64,000 nt of DNA. Source: Plumapathes pennacea (taxonomy: Eukaryota; Cnidaria; Anthozoa; Antipatharia; Myriopathidae). The position numbers were made by a program, and so were the translations under genes. Shown one piece after another: positions 49,746 through 59,345 of the stretch. The notes below the pieces were generated by a model. That model saw nothing but the letters and a program-made list of their open reading frames with translations, was not told the origin of the DNA and did not search any database. Location: positions 7,510,170-7,574,169 of the forward strand of contig OZ038467.1 in the NCBI GenBank assembly GCA_964036295.1, in the 5' to 3' direction. The number at the start of each line of letters is the position of its first letter. Within the stretch, counting starts at the first letter, position 1.

Positions 49746-50324
49746 ATCCTGATTACTCTCGATAGTCGCCTGCTTCCGTTACAGTAGCTGATGATTCGGG
49801 ATTCCCGGTTCTATGATATTATGCTCGTGACATTTCATTGACAGATCTTGTATCTTAATCTCGCGTGATATTTGCCTCAATCCTATTAGTAATTCAGTAT
49901 CCTCAGACAATAAACAAAGAACCTTTACTGCACGCAAAATGAAGTTAAACGCCGACTGTTCGTATACGCCGCGCGTTACACAAAGCCCGGCGCAGAGTTT
50001 CCGACAAAGGGAGACGCTCTGCCCGCAGGGAAAAGTTCAAGTTTTATCAAGTTTCGACACGTCTTCTACTACTTATTCGATGTTCTTTCACACAAATATT
50101 GCTCAGAACACAAATACATTGGTTGAAGCGGTATCTATAATCGAGCATTTGCAAAACACAACCCTTCGTACTTTACGGGGGTCCCGCTGGTAACACATCA
50201 AGCATTTGTGTACGGCTATATTCAAGTCTTCCGACGCTTAAAAACAATGCAAGCCAAAATCGCTCTTAAAGTATGGCTTCCGTGCATCCAGAAAGCCAAC
50301 CGATGTTCAATTCGGATGGGATAC

Positions 50325-51706
50325 AGCAGTAAGCAAAGCCTTCAATGGGAATGCAAGTTCCGAACAAATTACCCACGTAACTTTCACTGTATTGCAGCTC
50401 ATACTAAGTTTCATATATTGTAACTATTCCAGGTAGATCTGTCAATAACAAAAAGTAGTCATCCGATGATTGCGAAAGAGTGGAATAGAGATTGTTCCCA
50501 GCATTCATAATTTTAACTAAATCCTCCGATAAACGAATAAAATTTGTGTGGTTAAATATGACAGCTGCTAGAGACAGTTGCACATTGTCGCCCAGCATTA
50601 TCTCCAAATATTGCAGCATTACCTTGACTGTACGGTGCAATGATCGTTTTGTTTGGATCAACAACTGAAGGACCGGAATTTTTTTCTATATCCCTTGACA
50701 GAGAAAACGCATTGTACTTGGTTCTGTGATTTTGATCTCAATACGTCTGATCTTGCAATGCCTGTTTTTGAACACATTTTAAAATACAAACGTATCTTAG
50801 CACCTCGGTTACTTTTGGCAATCTTCTCAGTTGAGCTTCTAGCTTTCTCGCAGCGATGGAGTTTATTGATCCTAATTTTCTCTTTCCATTTCTGTGGCTT
50901 TTTATTGTTTCCATGTTGTTTACATGCACGTTCACGGAACGCATTAGCATTGTGAAGTACGTAAGCTCGGGTATAATCATGAACTTTTGACGACTTTGGG
51001 ACATTCTTTGAAATGTATTCTCGTATAAGTCGCCTGCTTTTTCTACTCTTGTTCAAAATGCGTGAAAGGTTATTCAAGGGTACGCGGCTCGGCTCACGAC
51101 TTCGTCTTGGAGGACTTCGGTTTTCTTTCACATAAACATTTGTGGGAATACAATAAAACTGAGCGAAGCGAGATCTACCAACGGTCACTTTTTCCTCAGC
51201 CATTTCCCAATTTTCAAATAATAACGCCATCTGTTCCACTGAGTGTTTGCTTCATGGCACCGAGCCAAAATGTCGCAACAACAACATAAATGCACAGCAG
51301 AGTGAAATTTTCTAACGCTTTACTTGTATCAGCAAGAATAATACAAAGTAAAAGAATACAAAGTACCTTCAAGTTCACCTTCATACTAAACAGTTCCATA
51401 TAACCCGCTATCAAGCGCTTGTCAAGAATCGAAGTTGCTTCCGCGTCTTTACACAGGTTCTCGTCTTTGTATCTCGAGCGCCTTCGTTCAGCTTGTTCCT
51501 TCAAGTTCTCAAGGTTCTGGATATCAGATTCTTCGTACATTTCTGTACAGTTGTACATAGTTATGCAGTTCATTGATAAGTTCATTGCATTTGCTTTCAT
51601 GGCTTTCAATATGGCTTTTGAGGCTGAACGGACCGACCCAAGCCAAAACCGCTCAATGAAATTTAGTGTGGGTCTACCGAAGCCGCCGTATGTGTTTGTA
51701 AGTAAG
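50325..51706 (-). pseudogene. Two-ORF element, copy B (truncated and frame-broken)
   Basis: It matches copy A from its 5' flank (shared up to tttgtaagta, 51,706) through ORF1 and into the first part of ORF2, then stops at about 50,325. ORF1 is disrupted (51609-51214 and 51239-50658 are in different frames). The 2A-like site reads DIEKNSGP, having lost the first proline. The second half of ORF2 is absent. It is non-functional by sequence. Confidence 0.75.
50669..50692 (-). other. Decayed 2A-like motif in copy B
   Basis: Encodes DIEKNSGP where copy A has DIEKNPGP. Loss of the invariant NPG proline should abolish ribosome skipping. Confidence 0.6.
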
Positions 51707-51802
51707 ACAAGACTGGCATTGCCAGTGAGCTCGTGGCGTGAGTTGGGTCGAGACGAGAATAAACTAACATTAAAAGTAGGGACAAGAGCGAGACTCCCAG
51801 GA

Positions 51803-51825
51803 GGGGGGGGGGGGGGGGGGGGGGG
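51803..51825. repeat. Poly-G homopolymer of about 23 bases
   Basis: A pure G run sits inside the right inverted arm. The matching place in the left arm (near 47,190) has no such run. Its true length may be unreliable. Confidence 0.8.
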
Positions 51826-52491
51826 TTGAGATGGGGGTACTCATCATAATTTTGGGTGGGTGTGCTGCCCAGTCCTGAAAACGCTTAGCCTATTTCAGAC
51901 CAAGATATCTGATTTTCTATAACCTAACTTTAAAAATGTATACGGCACATACCTAATGTGGCTGATATAGCGGAGTACCCCATCGGGTTTCAGTCTCACC
52001 AGAAAAATATTATACAGCATAGAGAACTTGGTTTTTGAGACCTTGCTCAAAGGAAACCTGATAAAATTATAAATTTTCATAGAACACTCATACATTTGCT
52101 TCAAGTTTAAGAGACTCATTTTAAGAGATGCATTTTGAGCTTAGGGGTGATAGGTCAGCCAGCAAGAGAAGAGTGACTTGCAACACTTACTGTATTTATG
52201 CACAGCTGATTTTGACAGTTTGACTTCGAGCACTTATTTCTAATCAGAGGCCACGATTAATCCAGCCTTTGCTCCAATAATAATCTGTTTTCTTTTTACT
52301 GAATGAGTTTCTTTTATTAGGCTTTCGAGTATTCGTGCTTTGTAACAAAAATAAAATTGAAGGTGAGGAATGTAAGAAGTGAACTCTGCCTCATGCAAGA
52401 GTTTCTGCATGGAAATGATAGAACCATAGAGGTGTGCAAGCACAGTACAGTCTGTATTTATTCATCAGACACTGTATCAAGAAACAATAAA

Positions 52492-53595
52492 TTATACACA
52501 TGTTATTTTGTCAGCTGGCAACAGAAAGCCAGTATTATTCCTATTGTTTTGTGTAATAAGTTCATGAAGATTCTGCTTGCTTAAACTTTTGTCCTTAGAC
52601 AGAACTCCTTGTCTTTTAGCAGTAAAGACAACATTAACATCAGTGCCTGCACATATCTCTAGTTTATTTGGTAAATCACTTATCACAAGGTGTTTGTCAA
52701 CATTCATTTTCCTGTAAAATGTGTTACCTTTTTCAATTACAGCACTTAATGTATCAGAATTCCAATAGCTGCAAGATTTAATTACAGAGAAACAAATGCT
52801 ATAGAAAGAAATTGCACAGCACTGCTTACATTTGCAAATAATTGCTTTACTTCTTTGCTGAACAGTTGTAGGTTCTTCACATCTGTGCCTGTTGTGTCTG
52901 TCTTCTGTTAGACAAATGTTTACTCCTTTAATTTCAAATGTAATGGCAGGCAAGTGTACATATAAAGTCTGGAAATATTCCAATAAATTGCCAACTGAAC
53001 GAAGTTCAATTAATACACATTTTCCTTCAGGATGTTCCATGCCAAAACTATCTCTACTATGAGAATCAAATACTTTGAACCTGCCACCTGACAAACAAAA
53101 TACAGCTACAGTACTACAGCCTATTGTCAGAATAAAGCAGCTGAAATCCTGTCTGAGCAATAAATTAAAAGCCCCAGTCAGTGTTGTACAGTAAGCAAAG
53201 CCTTCGATGGGAAAGCAAGTTCCAAACAAATTACCCACGTAACTTTCACTGTATTGCAGCTCATACTGAGTTTCATATATTGTGACCATTCCAGGTAGAT
53301 CTGTCAGCAGCAAAAAATAGTCCTTAGATAATTGCGAAAGAGTGGAATACAGATTGTTCCCAGCATTCATAATTTCGCTCAAATCCTCTGATAAAGAAAT
53401 AAAATTCGTGTGGTTAAATATGACAGCTGCTAGGAACATAGCTACACATTGTCGTCCAGCATTATCTCCAAATATTGCAGCATTACTTTGACTGTACGGT
53501 GCAATGATCGTTTTGTTTGGATCGACAACTGAAGGACCGGGATTTTTTTCTATATCCCTTGACAGAGAAAACGCGTAGTAATTGATTTTGTGATT
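52492..53595 (-). CDS. Transposon ORF2: 2A-like motif and two peptidase-like modules
   Basis: Open for 367 codons after a TAG at 53598-53596. It begins with a 2A-like site (53556-53533) and has no ATG before it, so it may be reached by frameshift from ORF1. Module 1 has a conserved-looking cysteine (GRQCVAM, codon 53448-53446) and, about 130 residues later, FDSHSRDS with an Asp-x-His pair (53067-53059). This layout resembles papain-fold deubiquitinase-like peptidases, including those known from herpesvirus tegument proteins and found in some eukaryotic transposons. Module 2 (KCKQCCAISFYSICFSVI ... GNTFYRKM ... ISDLPNKLEI) repeats the start of module 1 (AGRQCVAMFLAAVIF ... GNNLYSTL ... LTDLPGMVTI) but stops before any Asp-x-His. 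The family assignment is from pattern only. Confidence 0.55.
   Translation of the reverse strand, partial: NHKINYYAFSLSRDIEKNPGPSVVDPNKTIIAPYSQSNAAIFGDNAGRQCVAMFLAAVIFNHTNFISLSEDLSEIMNAGNNLYSTLSQLSKDYFLLLTDLPGMVTIYETQYELQYSESYVGNLFGTCFPIEGFAYCTTLTGAFNLLLRQDFSCFILTIGCSTVAVFCLSGGRFKVFDSHSRDSFGMEHPEGKCVLIELRSVGNLLEYFQTLYVHLPAITFEIKGVNICLTEDRHNRHRCEEPTTVQQRSKAIICKCKQCCAISFYSICFSVIKSCSYWNSDTLSAVIEKGNTFYRKMNVDKHLVISDLPNKLEICAGTDVNVVFTAKRQGVLSKDKSLSKQNLHELITQNNRNNTGFLLPADKITCV
53533..53556 (-). other. 2A-like ribosome-skipping motif DIEKNPGP
   Basis: Matches the D(V/I)ExNPGP consensus exactly, preceded by YYAFSLSR. The ORF1 stop codon overlaps this site in another frame. Known 2A-like sites in invertebrate retroelements act by skipping one peptide bond or as signal-like N-termini; activity here is inferred. 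Confidence 0.8.
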
Positions 53596-54473
53596 CTATC
53601 TCTGAACACAGCTGGTCTCGAAATGCTTGTCCTTGAAGTCATTCTAAAATACAAACGTACCTTAGCACCTCGTTTACTTTTGACAAACTTCTTTTTGAAC
53701 TTATAGCTTTCTCGCAGCGATGGTTTATTGATCCTAATTTTCTCTTTGCATTTCTGTGGCTTTCTATTGTTTCCATGTTGTTTACGCGCACGTTCACGGA
53801 ATGCATTAGCATTGTGAAGTACGTAAGCTCTGGTATAATCATGAACTTTTGACGACTCTGGGACATTCTTTGAAATGTATTCTCGTAATAGTCGCCTGCT
53901 TTTCCTGTCCTTGTTCAGAACGCGCGAAAGTTCATTCAAAGGCACTCGGCTTGGCTCACGACTTCGTCTTGGACGAGTTCGATTTTCTTTCACATAAACA
54001 TTACTGAGAATACAATAGAACTGCTCAAAGCGAGATCTACCAACGACCACTTCTTCTTCAATCATGTTCCAATTTTCAAATAATAACGCCACGTTATCTG
54101 CTGCCTGTTTGATCTTCATGGCACTGAGCCAAAATGTCGCAACAACAACACAAATGCACAACAGAGTGAAACGTTGATTCCAAAGAAAAGTCAGATTTTC
54201 TGACGCTTTACTTGTATCAGCAAGAATAATACAAAGTAAAAGAATACAAAGTACCTTTAAGTTCACCTTCATACTAAACAGTTCCATATACACTATCAAG
54301 CGATGGCCAAGAATCGAAGTTGTTTCGCCGTTAATATCATTCGGGTTCTGATCTTTGCATTTGGAACCCCTTCGTTCAGCTTGTTCCTTCAAGTTCTCAA
54401 CGTTCTGGACGTCAGGATCTTCGTACATTTCTGTACAGTTGTGCATAGCTATGCAGTTCATTGATAAGAACAT
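53550..54473 (-). CDS. Transposon ORF1: 307-aa protein with two hydrophobic segments and basic tail
   Basis: ATG at 54473 to TAG at 53550; an upstream extension in the same frame lacks ATG. Two hydrophobic stretches (VLCILLLCIILADTS and FTLLCICVVVATFWLSAM) could span membranes. They are followed by a strongly basic region (RPRRSREPSR, RKSRRLLREY, RERARKQHG, KFKKKFVKSKRGAKVRL) that could bind nucleic acid. It overlaps ORF2 by 46 nt in a different frame. The family is not recognised. Copy B at 50658-51609 is its decayed sister. Confidence 0.55.
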   Translation of the reverse strand: MFLSMNCIAMHNCTEMYEDPDVQNVENLKEQAERRGSKCKDQNPNDINGETTSILGHRLIVYMELFSMKVNLKVLCILLLCIILADTSKASENLTFLWNQRFTLLCICVVVATFWLSAMKIKQAADNVALLFENWNMIEEEVVVGRSRFEQFYCILSNVYVKENRTRPRRSREPSRVPLNELSRVLNKDRKSRRLLREYISKNVPESSKVHDYTRAYVLHNANAFRERARKQHGNNRKPQKCKEKIRINKPSLRESYKFKKKFVKSKRGAKVRLYFRMTSRTSISRPAVFRDRITKSITTRFLCQGI

Positions 54474-54594
54474 TAATATGTTCTTGCGGCTTTTTTCAAA
54501 GCTTTCGAGGCTGAACGGACCGACACAAGCCAAAACCGCTCAATGAAATTTAGTGTGGGTCTACCGCAGCCGGCGTATTCGTTTGTAAGTAGGA

Positions 54595-54773
54595 TGAGCG
54601 GTCCATAAAAGAATCCACAGAGCCAACCAAGGCAAGCAACGCACCACATATCTCCTTCAAAATGGCGAAACTGCTCGCCCGGCAAGTCATGTGATGACAA
54701 AACGTCATCATAAATCACGTGAAAATATGAACCAATCACCGTGTGCTGATTCGTAACCCAGAAAAAAAAAAAA

Positions 54774-54804
<31 letters not shown>

Positions 54805-55050
54805 TAAAAATATGACGATGATGAAGACACGCTTTCCAATCCTAAGCTCGTCGGCTTTGCCACGAGCAATGAGCGGTCCATAAAATAATCCACAGAGCCA
54901 ACTAAGGCAAGCAACTTGCTGTCTTCAAAATGGCGAAACTGCTCGCCCGCCAAGTCACTTGATCACAACGTCATCACAAATCACATGATAATATGAACCA
55001 ATCACCGCATGCAGATTTGTAACCTAGAAAAATAAAAAAAAAAAAAAAAA
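54595..55050. repeat. Tandem SINE-like units with A-rich tails
   Basis: Two units of about 160-190 bp (from 54,595 and from 54,870) both start gagcggtccataaaa, contain tcaaaatggcgaaactgctc, and end cagaaaaa/tagaaaaa followed by poly-A or (AAAAT)n at about 54,763-54,810 and 55,027-55,049. The A-rich tails and unit size suggest a SINE or LINE 3' end. Confidence 0.6.
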
Positions 55051-55079
55051 CGTCCATTTTAAAGCTTGTGTAGTCACAA

Positions 55080-55218
55080 GCAATTAATAGCTGAACCTGC
55101 AATTTAACTGTCTTTAACTGCTTCAAATACTTGGCTGTACGTCCAGGCTGTCAGTATCTCCAATGATGCTGCTCTGGAAGGAATATTCTTCATCTTACTG
55201 CTCCATTCCGAATACAAA
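55080..55218 (-). pseudogene. 3'-only fragment of the 56262-57101 gene
   Basis: Nearly the same as 56220-56355, i.e. the last codons plus 3' UTR of the neighbouring gene. Similarity ends abruptly after ccgaatac at about 55,216. A truncated duplicate 1.1 kb downstream of the intact gene, in the same orientation. Confidence 0.85.
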
Positions 55219-55687
55219 GTAAGGTACTTGAGCTAAACCTACGTCACTAGTATGAGTTCCCCTAATATTAATTGTCTGACAGCTTATTTAACTGAGTTAC
55301 AAGCGTTTGCGTTACCGCGGGCATCAAAACAATCTGGACTATATCATTCAGGAGATAATGGGCTAACAAAGTGTGTGAGGCTTTTTTGATATTCTTATTG
55401 GTTCCCGAAAAAATCTATTTTGAAGCTAGACAATGGATATGGGCAAATTTCATACCTGTTAATTCATTTGAAGAGAGGAAATTGACGCAAAATCAGTGCC
55501 CGAGTTTTCGGGCAGCAAAACTTTTCGTACTTCTCATACATCATCAACGCGGGTGTGAAAGGCGTCATGCCGCCGACTAATAGAACACGACTTAGGAACT
55601 CCCAGAGAGCCCTGTGACAAGGCAGATTGAAATTTGCTGGAAACAACATTCCATTCTTAGCTTGCGACAGAAGAATAACTTTTCATA
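55219..55687. other. No feature seen
   Basis: Spacer between the 3' fragment and the small frame at 55688. Short open frames lack splice, promoter or family support. Confidence 0.4.
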
Positions 55688-55852
55688 ATGGGTATAGCAA
55701 ATTCTAGTACGTCCAGGAAGCAAAATTCATCGGTGAAACCGAAGAATCAGCGGAAACGAAAACGACCGCTGCAGAATGTTGGCAAGGAAGAAAGAAGAAA
55801 AAGGCTAGAGAAAGTGCCGAAAACTGTCAACACACCGCTTGAAGCCATTTAG
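55688..55852 (+). CDS. Possible 54-aa basic micropeptide with N-myristoylation-like start
   Basis: ATG at 55688 to TAG at 55852. It begins MGIANSSTSRKQ, fitting the MGxxxS myristoylation pattern, and continues very basic (KNQRKRKRPL, KEERRKRLEK). No family is recognised; chance cannot be excluded. Sequence from 55,853 to 56,261 holds only the 3' flank of the next gene. Confidence 0.25.
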   Translation: MGIANSSTSRKQNSSVKPKNQRKRKRPLQNVGKEERRKRLEKVPKTVNTPLEAI

Positions 55853-56261
55853 CCATTTATTTACTGAGCCCGAAAACAATCTTTTTAACGTATCTCGCGT
55901 TCTATTTATCATTTTGTAAAAAAATTCAATAACATCTACATAAACTCTAAATCTAACCAAAGAGCGAAGGAAAAAAATGAAAATTTTGATCAATGAAGGT
56001 TTACAGTAACCTTAAACGAAATAAAATTGTTTTAATCTCGCGCTAATTTCCTATATATATGAATAAATCTGTTAGTCCTGTTACATCTAATGCATCCATG
56101 CCAAAGCCAAGGCACGTTACCTTTTTAGAGACTGTTTGACAATGTGTTTACCACGTTATTGCACTACACCTCTATTACAATCATAAGTCCCACTCTGCAA
56201 ACGAAATCGATTTATTGTTCAATTAATAGCTGAACCTGCAATTTAACTGTCTTTAACTGCT

Positions 56262-57101
56262 TCAAATACTTGGCTGTACGTCCAGGCTGTCAGTATCTCC
56301 AATGATGCTGCTCTGGAAGGAATATTTTTCATCGTACTGCTCCACTCCGAATACATACTGCCACACCACAACCGTCTTTCCTGCTTTTACTTCGATGGTT
56401 GTAGTCTCTTCATATTCTGATGACCACGTACTCTTGCTTGTTTTTTCAGCAAAGCCGGAATATTCTGCGCTGGCCGAGAAGAGACCATAGGCAACGTTCG
56501 CCGAGACACTCCAAGCATGATGTTCTGTCGACGATTGTGCCAGCACCTTTCCAACTTTGAAGGTTTGTCTGTAGGTGTGTGAAGCAATTGGATTGATGAA
56601 AGCCTTTACCACTTTCCAGGTCCCACTCAAATTTGGTTTTCGATATGGGGAAATTTCAGTGCCATCCAAATTGCCAAAGTAAAATTTTGCAGCAACGTGG
56701 ATGTCAGAATGGAGAACGCATGGCGTTTCGTTGACAGGATTGGGCGATCCGCCAAGAGGATGCCAGATCTTTTTACCTCGGTGCATAATATGTCCACCTT
56801 CTTCATCAAATGCAAAGAGTGCACCAGCATGACGATCAGAATGGTAGACCAACGGAGTCTCATTTCCGGGATTTATCTGCCCATCAGAAGGATGTACAAT
56901 CTTACCACTGGACACATGCTCAATGTATCCAAAGTGCCCTTCAACTGGTACAAATCTGAATTGGAGCCGTTGAGGATTGGATTTGTCGCTATGCAGGACT
57001 AATCTGGTGTTATTGCCAGGGTTGGTGGAGCCTCCGAGAGGATGAACAAGTTTAAGCGACGATCGATGGAATATATATCCTATAGGTCCTGCTTGTGCCA
57101 T
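56262..57101 (-). CDS. Intronless 279-aa protein: beta-trefoil-like repeats plus beta-rich C-terminal domain
   Basis: A single exon from ATG 57101 to TGA 56262. Residues about 1-150 hold three similar repeats of about 45 residues, each with an HPxxGxxNPxNxTxxVxHSD pattern (VHPLGGSTNPGNNT, VHPSDGQINPGNET, WHPLGGSPNPVNET). That is three-fold symmetry as in beta-trefoil lectins. Residues about 155-279 look beta-rich with S/T-rich strands (AYGLFSASAEYSGFAEKTSK) and VVVWQYVFGVEQY. Lectin plus beta-rich architecture occurs in secreted or membrane-active animal and fungal proteins, and pore formation is one possibility; there is no clear family match by eye. No signal peptide is present, so export would be unconventional or it acts in the cytosol. 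The lack of introns is unlike its neighbours and may mean a retrocopy or horizontal origin. A TATA box (TATAAA, 57185-57180) and a CArG box lie upstream. Confidence 0.8.
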   Translation of the reverse strand: MAQAGPIGYIFHRSSLKLVHPLGGSTNPGNNTRLVLHSDKSNPQRLQFRFVPVEGHFGYIEHVSSGKIVHPSDGQINPGNETPLVYHSDRHAGALFAFDEEGGHIMHRGKKIWHPLGGSPNPVNETPCVLHSDIHVAAKFYFGNLDGTEISPYRKPNLSGTWKVVKAFINPIASHTYRQTFKVGKVLAQSSTEHHAWSVSANVAYGLFSASAEYSGFAEKTSKSTWSSEYEETTTIEVKAGKTVVVWQYVFGVEQYDEKYSFQSSIIGDTDSLDVQPSI

Positions 57102-57179
57102 CTTAAATAGCTTCTTGTGGGTCTCTTTTAAAGTTTGAATGACTAGTAAACAATGTTGGACTGGGTGGTAACAGCTGCA

Positions 57180-57185
57180 TTTATA
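57180..57185 (-). promoter_or_regulatory. TATA box of the 56262-57101 gene
   Basis: TATAAA on the minus strand about 80 bp upstream of the ATG, a normal distance given a short 5' UTR. Confidence 0.6.
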
Positions 57186-57240
57186 GTATACTGTAGCTAT
57201 TATTGTTATGTGATGTCAGTTTCCTGTGTATGCTACCATA

Positions 57241-57250
57241 CCATATATGG
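57241..57250. promoter_or_regulatory. CArG box (CCATATATGG)
   Basis: A perfect CC(A/T)6GG serum-response-factor type site about 140 bp upstream of the ATG at 57101. Its role is inferred. Confidence 0.5.
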
Positions 57251-57307
57251 TAAGTTTCGTGGTGAAACGAAATTGAATTGACGTCAATAAGAGTCCAAAG
57301 GTTAAGC

Positions 57308-59345
57308 TGGGGAGTTGAATCAACTCCAAAAATGGAGTTTAAAAACAGGGTTCAGGACAATCCGATTTTGGGGGTTATTTTTAACTCCTCTACCATGTAA
57401 CTCCATTTTCGGAGTTATTTCATGGAGTTGATCTTACTCCATGGTAGAGTTACAAATACCCCAAAAATGGGGTCAAAGCAAAAAGATTCAGGACAATAGA
57501 CCGTTTGCAAATATGGCTGCGATTTCATGGGAGCGAGGCTTTTCGGTGGTAACCGTTGCTATGGGCAAATTCGCTCTTGTTTACTTCACAAATGCGAGCG
57601 TTCAAATGTGCTTTTACGTGCTCCTTTTCTTACTTTGAGCGCTGAAAAAGTTCGTGGATCACTTTGAGATGTTTGTTAAATCCCTGTAGGATGGAGAACG
57701 GCGTCTGCGGCGTAAGTTATGCGAGAAAACTAGCAAATAGTGTGATATGAGCGCTTGCCGACGAGCATTAACTCGAACTTGTAAGCGCTTCCCACGGCAC
57801 GATGCGATCTGACCGCCGTCCCCGCTTGATCTTTTAGGTCTGTGTCTGCGCTTTATAATCTGTCCGATCATCCAATTTTAAGGAATTGTAATTCTCGATA
57901 TTGGTCAGAGAGCAGATAATATATTACAGTGGCGGCCAGAGAAGAACGTCTTTGCTCAATTGTGTACATGGGTGTCAACTCACGAACGCGCGGGAGCGGC
58001 CTTTTGTATTATAAATAAACGCGGAACACGGTGTTGGTCAGTAACTTTTGAGTTGCGCAGATTTCTCAAGAATTATATAAAGAAAATATTAATCACACGT
58101 CCAGGAGTGTGTCTCTCTGTCCTGGATCGTTTATGACACTCAAGAATATCCCAGATGTCAAAAGTACGACTAAAGCGCTAAATGGTCTTCCCCCTTTTAC
58201 GTTCAATGCGATGGTTAGGTTCGTTCGCAAGTCAGGAAAGACTTCGACTGTCAGGGAAGTCACAGGATAATATGGTCATGAAACCTTTTGAAGGAGGTGT
58301 AATTATTTTTGTTGTGGCTGGGGTATTTATCTGCATAGTGTTAAGTGTTGCACAGGGTAGAGGATAAACCTTTTATGTGAGAGCCTCATGTTACCGCAGC
58401 TGGCATAAAAGTGAAGCCCCACACAAGATTAAGCTAGTTATATCCATACAAGCTCTAGTTATATCCACACAAAAGGCCGCTCACTAAATTAGAGAGTGAT
58501 TCACAAAAGGGAAGGGCAAATCCGGCTCGCGTCATCGGGAAGGGCACGCTTCTGTGTTGTTTTGACACTATGCATTTTAAAATACCCGTGATCTTTTACA
58601 CAATTCTTCTCTGACCGCCACTGTAATATATTATCTGCTCTCTGACCAATATCGAGAGTCACAGTAACATAAAAATTGGGTAATCGGACAGATTATGAAG
58701 CGCAGACACAGACCTGAGATCAAGCGCGGGGGCGGCGGTCAGATCGCATCGTGCCGTGGGGGAAGCGCTTAGAAGCTCGAGTATTTGTTCGCCGGCAAGC
58801 GCTCATATCGCACAAATTCCAACCCAAATACAACTACAATCCCCCACACAAAACTAGACACTGGTAATAAAACTAAATGTGGCATAAATCGGATAAATGT
58901 ATTAACATTTCAGAGCAGTCCATCAGATATTGCATGACGATATTTGCTAGTTTTCTCGCATGACTTACGCCGCAGACGCTGCTTTTCGCTCTACAAGGAT
59001 TCGACAAATATTTCAAAGTGATTCACGAACTTTTTCAGCGCTCAAAGTAAGAAAAGGGGCACGGAAAAGCACATCTTACCGCTCACGTCTGTGAAGTAAA
59101 CAAGAGCGCATCCGCCCATGGCAACGGTTACCACCGAAAAGCCTCGCTCCCATGATATCGCCGCCATATTTGCAAACAGTCTATCCGTTTTTGGGGGTAG
59201 TTTTTAACTCCTTATTTTAACTCTGGTTTTGGGGAATAAAGAGCCCTTACAGTAGAGTAGATTTAACTCTTGTCGGAGTACTAATGAAACTTGCGGTGGA
59301 GTTGATTTGATGCTCATGTGGAGTTACTAGTTCGGGAGTTAAAAT
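57308..59345. mobile_element. 2-kb foldback element with long inverted arms
   Basis: Arms of about 470-590 bp (57,495-57,960 and 58,605-59,195) are inverted copies: ggaggcttttcggtggtaac-type sequence on the left and gttaccaccgaaaagcctcg on the right. Outer ends are built of GGAGTT/AACTCC motifs. The right arm has an extra insert of about 125 bp (58,808-58,930). The centre (57,960-58,605) shows no convincing transposase. Confidence 0.82.

Larger units (their letters stand above)
46845..52350. mobile_element. Region bounded by long inverted repeats (about 5.5 kb)
   Basis: The left arm (46845-47015 and 47190-47262) and right arm (52350-52190 and 51803-51717) are inverted copies. For example ggattaatcgtggcctctga on the left is matched by its complement on the right, and gctcttgtcccctac by gtagggacaagagc. 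Between the arms are a possible LTR and copy B of the two-ORF element. It could be one large long-TIR transposon or a pair of opposite insertions. Confidence 0.65.

Noticed and set aside
50404-51239. Copy B as a functional gene
   Set aside because: Frames are interrupted, the 2A proline is lost and the second half of ORF2 is absent, so it is treated as a pseudogene.
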